Source: DAOTXS01 sp034433515
Lineage (GTDB): Bacteria > Chloroflexota > Anaerolineae > UBA4142
DNA: 64,000 bases
NCBI GenBank assembly: GCA_034433515.1
Contig: DAOUAL010000057.1
Span: forward strand, 1 to 64,000
Reading direction: 5' to 3'
The notes below the pieces were generated by a model that was not told the DNA's origin, did no database searches, and saw only the letters and a list, made by a program, of their open reading frames with translations. Shown in pieces: positions 59,423 to 64,000 of the stretch. A program made the translations under genes and the position numbers. Each line of letters starts with the position of its first letter. The first letter of the stretch is position 1.

Positions 59423-59492
59423 ATTCACTCACCTTACGCGATTTTACCACAGCGCACACAGAACGCAGAGAAAAAACATAGAAACCTCGGTG
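59423..59492. repeat. Dispersed repeat, ttcactcaccttacgcgat type, copy 1
   Basis: Shares attcactcaccttacgcgat plus tttacca and the later gcgcacacagaacgcagaga segment with copy 2 at 60952-61016, with small differences. Confidence 0.8.
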
Positions 59493-59541
59493 AACTCTGT
59501 GGTGAACAAATCATTGACCGCGTAACATCAGTGATTAAATA

Positions 59542-59574
59542 AAACCCCGTCAGGTTCGTACTCTGACGGGGTTT
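59542..59574 (-). terminator. Terminator of the 52-residue gene
   Basis: Minus strand: AAACCCCGTCAG and CTGACGGGGTTT form a 12-pair stem followed by TTTATTTAATC. It lies 6 bases after the gene's stop. Confidence 0.9.
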
Positions 59575-59580
59575 GGCATT

Positions 59581-59739
59581 CTATCGCCATCGGCGTGGGA
59601 ACGGCGGACGCCGCACCGGCACGCGTGCCGGTGTTCGGGAACGTAACAAGGACAAGAGTTGTTCCAGCCAATTGTTGAACGCGTCTTGAACCGAGGGTTT
59701 GTTTTCTTTTTTGCGTTTAGGGGTAGATGGGTTGGGCAT
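59581..59739 (-). CDS. Small basic protein, 52 residues
   Basis: A short gene with complete signals: promoter at 59789-59816, GAGGAAAGG 4 bases before ATG 59739, and a terminator right after the stop. The peptide starts PNPSTPKRKKENKPSVQDAF, has an amphipathic NNWLEQLLSLLRS helix and ends in VPVRRPPFPRRWR. The strong positive charge at both ends and a central helix suggest nucleic-acid, ribosome or membrane binding. No family is recognised. The signals make it very likely that it is expressed. Confidence 0.7.
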   Translation of the reverse strand: MPNPSTPKRKKENKPSVQDAFNNWLEQLLSLLRSRTPARVPVRRPPFPRRWR

Positions 59740-59788
59740 TGCCTTTCCTCCAAAATAATTCGCCCGACCCCTTTGTCAAGTTGACCCA

Positions 59789-59816
59789 AGTATAGTGAGA
59801 TTGGACGGTTTGTCAA
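59789..59816 (-). promoter_or_regulatory. Promoter of the 52-residue gene
   Basis: Minus strand TTGACA (59811-59816), 16 bases, TATACT (59789-59794). Confidence 0.75.
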
Positions 59817-59902
59817 CCACGGCGTAACGCCGCTATACGGCTAGTGCAAAGTCGGATCGGGCGACTGAAGTCGCAGCAACCAACGCCCCAAGCGGCGAGT
59901 AC

Positions 59903-59923
59903 AGACGAGTCGCCGACTCGTCT
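59903..59923. repeat. GACGAGTCG palindrome
   Basis: AGACGAGTCG - c - CGACTCGTCT, near-identical to 44319-44339. Before it (59852-59889), gtcggatcgggcgactgaag and the following cgcagcaacc match the repeat near 44006-44043. Confidence 0.8.
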
Positions 59924-59989
59924 CTTGCAGCGGTTTTAACCGCCCGTCAATAGACTTTGCATCAGCCCTAAACGCCGCTAACGCGCGGC

Positions 59990-60018
59990 TTGACCATCTC
60001 TCCACCTCCGTTTATAAT
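59990..60018 (+). promoter_or_regulatory. Promoter of marC-like gene
   Basis: TTGACC (59990-59995), 17 bases, TATAAT (60013-60018). The expected start, near 60025, leaves about 4 bases before ATG 60029. Confidence 0.8.
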
Positions 60019-60028
60019 CGGCGCATTC

Positions 60029-60670
60029 ATGATGACAACGTTACCTCTGCAATTCGGTTTGCTCTGTTTTGTCTCGCTCTTCACGATGATTGACCCCATC
60101 GGCGCATTGCCGATCTTTACGGCGATGACCACGCGCTTGTCGCACCATGAATCGCACCGCGTGGCGTTTCGCGCAGCATTGACGGCGTGGCTGGTGTTGA
60201 TCGTCTTTGCGCTGACCGGGCGTTTTGTGTTCGAGTTCTTTGGCATCTCGGTCAACAGTCTGCGCATCGTGGGCGGCGTGATCTTTTTCATTATGGGCTA
60301 CGAAATGCTCGAAGCGCGCCTCACACGTACCAAATCAGACGAAGAATCGGTGAGCGAGTACATCGAAGATATTGCGATCACGCCACTCGGGATTCCACTC
60401 ATCGCCGGACCGGGCGCGATTACGCTGGTCATCGTCTTGATGAACGAGGCAACCGGCAATGTCGAAAAACAAATCGCCTTGCTGATGGCAATCACCGCGG
60501 TGCTGGGTCTCACGTTTGTGTTTCTCATCGGTGCGCGGCAGGTCATGCACGCCTTGGGACATAGCGGCAACAAGGTCTTGTTGCGCGTGATGGGTTTGAT
60601 GGTGATGGCAATCGCCGTCGAATTTTTCTTTAACGGTTTGCGACCAATTGTGCAAAGTATGCTCCACTAG
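60029..60670 (+). CDS. MarC family integral membrane protein
   Basis: 213 residues, six helices. FVSLFTMIDPIGALPIFTAM is the family's N-terminal signature, and IAITPLGIPLIAGPGAITLV the second repeat, in which paired NP/GP motifs sit half-way through the membrane. MarC-type proteins (UPF0056) were once linked with multiple antibiotic resistance; their transport function is unproven. A second ATG at 60032 follows directly. The mRNA is probably leaderless. DUF493 follows 13 bases later, so the two form a transcription unit. Confidence 0.9.
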   Translation: MMTTLPLQFGLLCFVSLFTMIDPIGALPIFTAMTTRLSHHESHRVAFRAALTAWLVLIVFALTGRFVFEFFGISVNSLRIVGGVIFFIMGYEMLEARLTRTKSDEESVSEYIEDIAITPLGIPLIAGPGAITLVIVLMNEATGNVEKQIALLMAITAVLGLTFVFLIGARQVMHALGHSGNKVLLRVMGLMVMAIAVEFFFNGLRPIVQSMLH

Positions 60671-60683
60671 AAAGAGACTTTGA

Positions 60684-60944
60684 ATGACAACAAAAGGATT
60701 GGAATTTCCTTGCCGCTTTCCGGTCAAGACGATTGGCAGAAATACCGGCAACTTTGAAGAGATTATCGTTGCGATTGTCCGCCGGCACGTCCCCGATCTG
60801 CAGGACAAAGAAATCAGCAGTCGGTTGAGCCGGGATGGCAAGTATCTCTCCGTAACCACCACGTTCATCGCTACCAGCCAAGAACAACTCGATGATTTGT
60901 ATTACGAGTTGAGCCGCCACGAACTTGTGATGATGGTGCTGTAA
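60684..60944 (+). CDS. DUF493/YbeD-like small protein
   Basis: 86 residues. LEFPCRFPVKTIGRNTGNFEE, SRLSRDGKYLSVTTTFIATS and DDLYYELSRHELVMMVL give the beta-alpha-beta-beta-alpha-beta order of the DUF493 family, a ferredoxin-like ACT-type fold of unknown function with the LY.L..H..V..VL ending. It starts 13 bases after marC. Cytoplasmic; a role as a small regulator or binding partner is inferred only from the fold. Confidence 0.88.
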   Translation: MTTKGLEFPCRFPVKTIGRNTGNFEEIIVAIVRRHVPDLQDKEISSRLSRDGKYLSVTTTFIATSQEQLDDLYYELSRHELVMMVL

Positions 60945-60951
60945 AATTTTA

Positions 60952-61016
60952 TTCACTCACCTTACGCGATTTTACCAGAGCACACAGAGAACGCGGAGAA
61001 AAAACATAGAAACCTG
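60952..61016. repeat. Dispersed repeat, ttcactcaccttacgcgat type, copy 2
   Basis: Related to 59423-59492; the copy ends at aaacct, directly before tgtactgctaaaaactggac, a sequence that looks like an IS3-type terminus. Confidence 0.8.
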
Positions 61017-61300
61017 TACTGCTAAAAACTGGACACGAAATTGACATTTCTTACGGAACACTTGTCGAATTCTGATGCGCGTACCAACGCGCTTCATACT
61101 CGGCAGGCGTGAGATACAAGTGCCGCGTGAATCCGCTTGCGTATGTACACGTCATCCAGAAAACGCCCAATGCGCGTGAGCGCATCCACATAGTCGCGAT
61201 ATTCGGATAGATGCACCGCGTTTTTTGAGTTGGCTTGGAATAAAGCCATAATCTTGATGCGATTCTCGTTCGCGAGTGCCTTGAAAAATTTAAGTACTCT
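61014..61300 (-). pseudogene. Remnant of an IS3-type transposase beside an ArsR-like HTH piece
   Basis: On the minus strand one frame reads FFKALANENRIKIMALF, an ArsR-type helix-turn-helix opening, and then passes into HLSEYRDYVDALTRIGRFLD and VYIRKRIHAAL, the C-terminal region of IS3-family transposases. A shift leads to YLTPAEYEARWYAHQ, the typical IS3 end. The bases 61014-61045 (tgtactgctaaaaactggac onward) resemble an IS terminus. Only about 60 codons of the transposase remain, so the element is dead. The ArsR-like start might be a chimaera or a chance resemblance. Confidence 0.55.
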
Positions 61301-61352
61301 ATGGATTCAGGTATAGACCTTTTTGGGATCTCCACGTCTTAGATTTATTCCG

Positions 61353-62027
61353 ATGCTTGCCAAATCAATTCTAGACCGGCTAAATCGGCTTGTTAAACAT
61401 CGGAGCGTCCAGATCATCGTGGGCTTTGGTGCCGGCGTGCTGGCTGTGTTCGCGCTGTTGTACTATCAAATTGATACGCGCGCGCAACGGGATGACGCAC
61501 AGCGCGCCGATGTGATCATTGTGCTTGGGTCAGCCGTGTGGCAAGGTGGGCGTCCTAGCCCATCGCTCTACGCTCGCACGCAACACGCGATTGCGTTGTA
61601 TCAGGCGGGGTATGCGCCGTATCTGATTTTCTGTGGCGGGTTGGGCGGCAATCCGCCTACCGAAGCCGAAGTGATGCGCCGGCTGGCGACCAGTGCGGGC
61701 ATCCCGGCAAGCGCGATGATTTTAGAAGACCAATCGCATTCAACGGAAGAGAGTTTGCGCAATGCCAAGGCGTTGATGGCGGCGCGCGGCTTGCATCGCG
61801 CGATCATCGTCAGCGATCCGTTTCACCTTTATCGCGCCGAGATCATCGCGCGGGATGTGGGGATCGAGGCGTACGGTTCCGGTGCGCTGAACAGTCCAAC
61901 TTATACGCGTACCCTCAATCGCATTTGGTACACCACGCGCGAATCGTTGGCGATGGTGTGGTACTATACCACGCGCGTTTTGGGTGAGCCGACGTGGTTG
62001 TATGAAATCCTGAAAGGAAAAATCTAA
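61353..62027 (+). CDS. DUF218 (YdcF/ElyC/SanA-like) membrane-anchored protein
   Basis: 224 residues. One membrane helix (about 22-42), then an outer alpha/beta domain. ADVIIVLGSAVWQGGRPSPS, LYARTQHAIALYQAG, ILEDQSHSTEESLRNAKALM and IIVSDPFHLYRA are the DUF218 motifs, with conserved acidic and His residues lining a pocket. ElyC and SanA homologues act in envelope integrity and lipid-carrier or polysaccharide handling. The ATG at 61353 starts the N-terminal basic region. A palindrome separates it from the next gene. Confidence 0.92.
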   Translation: MLAKSILDRLNRLVKHRSVQIIVGFGAGVLAVFALLYYQIDTRAQRDDAQRADVIIVLGSAVWQGGRPSPSLYARTQHAIALYQAGYAPYLIFCGGLGGNPPTEAEVMRRLATSAGIPASAMILEDQSHSTEESLRNAKALMAARGLHRAIIVSDPFHLYRAEIIARDVGIEAYGSGALNSPTYTRTLNRIWYTTRESLAMVWYYTTRVLGEPTWLYEILKGKI

Positions 62028-62034
62028 ACTCACG

Positions 62035-62070
62035 GACGATGAAAGATGGATCCATCTTTCGTCTTCCGTC
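62035..62070 (+). repeat. Palindrome between DUF218 and 62084 genes
   Basis: GAAAGATGGATCCATCTTTC is the perfect core, flanked by cggacgat and gtcttccg. It covers most of the 56-base gap. Confidence 0.75.
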
Positions 62071-62083
62071 AACGGGGTTGTTC

Positions 62084-63784
62084 ATGGATCGTGCCATTCC
62101 ATTTACTGCGAACGAAGAAATCGAACTGTATATGCGCACCTACTATTCGCTCTTGCGCTCGAGTGGCGTGATTCAGATCAAGTCGCTCATCGAGACGCAT
62201 ACGCAGATGGATTCGTCGTTGCACTTGTACGCTCGCGCCGAGCATCCGGATATGGCGGCGTTGGTGTACACCACGTTGCGCTTGCCGGAATGCATCAATC
62301 AAGTCCGACTGGTGTTGCTGGGTCAGTCGGATGAGGTGTTCGATAAAGCCGGCTATACGGATGTGGAGCATTGGCAAGAGGTGAGCGCGGCAGGACGCCG
62401 GCGCAAAATGTTTTTCGATGGCAAGGATACGTTGGCGGCGTTCATTGCGAGCGCTTCCGATATTGACGACCTCATCCCGATGCTGACGGCGTTTCAAATC
62501 GAATGGAACAAGATTCACGATTTGCTGGCGCAAGCTGGGGGGATAGAACGCTTGCGTGCGGCGACGCGGTTCGATGAAATGGCGCGCGAAGAATTGGCGC
62601 GCGTGTTGCGCATCACCGCGCAAGATTTGACGACGCTGGAGAACATTTGGGGCGACAAGTTGCTCACGCATCTCGCGGCGATGGGGGCAAGCCGCAAGGC
62701 ATTTTCGTTACGCTTGCTGGCGGGTTCGCTGGTGGATTATCGGCGGGCGACGCGGAATTGGTGGAATCGCATCGCACGCGACGCCGCTGATTTGTTGGCG
62801 GGGCGCCCCGTGTATTTTGTCTCCAGCAACACGCACAGTTTTGCCAATTTGATTTCCGGCTACGCCCAAGCCCACGAACAAGAATTGATCGCCTATATCC
62901 AAGATATTCAAAACGAACGGCTGTTGAAAGAATACCGTGACATTCAAGCCGAAAAATCGGAAAGCAGTAAAGAAAGTTTTCTGTACTATGTTCTGAAAAA
63001 GTATCTGGCTGATCCCGCGAATGCGTCCGCCGCCCGCGAAAAAAGTTGCGCCGAACAAGAAGCCGGCTTGACCCATCTGAAAAGCGAACGCTATTTAGAT
63101 GTGGACGCGCAGATTATCGAGTTGAATAAGATTATTCCAGCCCGCTTGGATTCGCGTCTGCCCCGCGAAGGGTTGGAACGTCTGCGTCACAGTCGTGCGG
63201 TGATTTTTAACATTGATTACCCGCTGGGGCTAGCGGCGTACCAAATCCTGTCCGAAGTGGCGCGCAACATTGATCAGATTCAAGGTTTTTATCTGATGGG
63301 CAAAGCCGCTACGCTGAATGGTCGCATCGGCGATGTGATTATTCCGAATGTGGTGTACGACGAGCATTCGCAGAATACCTACTTGTTCAACAATGCTTTT
63401 AGCGCGCGTGATGTTGAGCCGTACTTGGTGTATGGCTCGGTGCTGGATAATCAAAAAGCCATCACAGTGAAAGGGACCTTTTTGCAGAATCGCAAATTTA
63501 TGGAGTTGTTCTACCGGGAAGGATATACCGACATTGAGATGGAAGCCGGTCCCTACTTGTCTGCCGTGTATGAAATGATTTATCCCAAGCGTTACCCGGT
63601 CAATGAAATTATCCGGTTGTACCAAGCCGATTTCGAAATTGGGTTTTTGCATTACGCTTCGGATACGCCGTATAGCAAGGGACAGAATTTGGGCGCGGTG
63701 CATCCTTCGTACTTTGGAATGGATCCCACGTATGCGACGGCGTTGGCAATCTTGGAAAGAATTTTTCGGCGCGAAGCGAAATGA
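62084..63784 (+). CDS. Unknown N-domain fused to a nucleoside-phosphorylase-like domain
   Basis: 566 residues. The N-terminal 370 residues are helical with no family I can name (LHLYARAEHPDMAALVYTTL, RNWWNRIARDAADLLAGRPV). The C-terminal 190 residues resemble the purine nucleoside phosphorylase/MTAN fold: GFYLMGKAATLNGRIGDVII, then NVVYDEHSQNTYLFNN and, decisively, DIEMEAGPYLSAVYEM, matching the DMExA region that holds the ribose hydroxyl in PNP enzymes. A glycine-rich G-K-A strand, rather than a clear phosphate loop, leaves activity uncertain. I recall uncharacterised families with this layout (for example DUF6909). It is probably cytoplasmic and has its own terminator at 63790. It could act in nucleoside or futalosine-like metabolism. 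Confidence 0.7.
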   Translation: MDRAIPFTANEEIELYMRTYYSLLRSSGVIQIKSLIETHTQMDSSLHLYARAEHPDMAALVYTTLRLPECINQVRLVLLGQSDEVFDKAGYTDVEHWQEVSAAGRRRKMFFDGKDTLAAFIASASDIDDLIPMLTAFQIEWNKIHDLLAQAGGIERLRAATRFDEMAREELARVLRITAQDLTTLENIWGDKLLTHLAAMGASRKAFSLRLLAGSLVDYRRATRNWWNRIARDAADLLAGRPVYFVSSNTHSFANLISGYAQAHEQELIAYIQDIQNERLLKEYRDIQAEKSESSKESFLYYVLKKYLADPANASAAREKSCAEQEAGLTHLKSERYLDVDAQIIELNKIIPARLDSRLPREGLERLRHSRAVIFNIDYPLGLAAYQILSEVARNIDQIQGFYLMGKAATLNGRIGDVIIPNVVYDEHSQNTYLFNNAFSARDVEPYLVYGSVLDNQKAITVKGTFLQNRKFMELFYREGYTDIEMEAGPYLSAVYEMIYPKRYPVNEIIRLYQADFEIGFLHYASDTPYSKGQNLGAVHPSYFGMDPTYATALAILERIFRREAK

Positions 63785-63789
63785 AAAAA

Positions 63790-63818
63790 GGGCGACCGCA
63801 AGGTCGCCCGCGATGTTT
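63790..63818. terminator. Bidirectional terminator
   Basis: GGGCGACC - gcaa - GGTCGCCC (63790-63809) with A residues upstream and GTTTTT downstream. It serves both the 62084 gene and the minus-strand gene ending at 63819. Confidence 0.92.
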
Positions 63819-64000
63819 TTATTGCACAGTGATGCTTCCTAGCCCGCCGTCTATTGCAATTTCGATTTTGTTGGACGCGCTGGTGTAATCGGCGCTTTGA
63901 TACGTGTCCCCTGTTTTGGGGAAACGCGTCTGATCTACGCGGAGGCTTCCGATTCCCGCATCCACGCGTATGCGCGCGGCAACGTTTTGTGGAATCGTGA
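63819..64000 (-). CDS. C-terminal part of a LiaF/toastrack-type protein
   Basis: The last 60 codons of a gene that runs out of the window. The frame reads TIPQNVAARIRVDAGIGSLR, then GDTYQSADYTSASNKIEIAI and DGGLGSITVQ. Alternating strands with repeated D-x-G-x-GS turns are the mark of the single-stranded beta-helix domain at the end of LiaF-like, cell-wall-active-antibiotics response proteins (toastrack). In Firmicutes LiaF restrains the LiaRS stress system; in other phyla such domains are fused to membrane segments of varied role. The start and any helices are missing. A bidirectional hairpin ends the gene. Confidence 0.75.
   Translation of the reverse strand, partial: TIPQNVAARIRVDAGIGSLRVDQTRFPKTGDTYQSADYTSASNKIEIAIDGGLGSITVQ

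Overview
The window looks like a chromosome piece from an uncultured or little-studied Chloroflexota, probably Anaerolineae. This is inferred from gene style: secreted proteins with Pro/Thr-rich linkers, long PAS/GAF/HD-GYP sensors, a tricorn-type protease, a YfhO-type giant membrane protein, a TPR plus BTAD regulator, and an IS transposase type I associate with that phylum. Base composition is moderately GC-rich. Promoters are close to the TTGACA / TATAAT consensus with 16-18 bp spacers, and several put the start codon at or within a few bases of the expected transcript start, so leaderless mRNAs seem common. No rRNA, tRNA or CRISPR array was seen.

Layout. 1-6088: the end of a DapA-type lyase, a decayed insertion sequence, a polysaccharide deacetylase, two frameshifted genes (SLATT-like and HAD-like), repeats, and a radical SAM/SPASM protein. 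6106-13679 (minus): a 1739-residue PAS4-GAF6-HD-GYP protein, a small YgaP-like membrane protein and a secreted or membrane Pro/Thr-rich protein. 13828-20927 (plus): an RNA leader with a terminator before a subtilisin-like protease, urocanate hydratase, a hypothetical protein, a promoter-driven structured RNA holding a 29-codon ORF, and a membrane HD-GYP protein with a DUF5317 protein. 20972-24179: MscL (minus) divergent from a sulfonate/nitrate-type ABC transporter. 24383-34795 (plus): a TPR-BTAD regulator followed by a tight seven-gene run of small, membrane and secreted proteins. That run includes a DUF350 protein, a HEIGH-motif metallopeptidase and two proteins carrying four copies of a domain I cannot name. 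35284-43712: an FAD oxidoreductase, then on the minus strand a membrane protein, a methyltransferase, a dolichol-phosphate-mannose-type glycosyltransferase and a thiamine ABC transporter under a TPP riboswitch. 44495-47388 (plus): a glycogen-debranching N-terminal domain alone, then two complex-I/hydrogenase-4-like membrane subunits. 47442-59739 (minus): ArgS, an unknown protein, YfhO, DNA polymerase I, a small protein, a tricorn homologue and a 52-residue basic protein. 60029-64000: MarC, DUF493, an IS3 remnant, DUF218, a nucleoside-phosphorylase-like protein and the end of a LiaF-type protein.

The best candidates for something undescribed are the 26404-34795 cluster with its repeated domain, the 18856-19064 structured RNA with its nested mini-ORF, and the 13863-14001 leader RNA. 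Intergenic DNA is rich in short palindromes and dispersed repeats, several lying between cotranscribed genes. All functional calls rest on motifs and recalled family resemblance; no database search was run.
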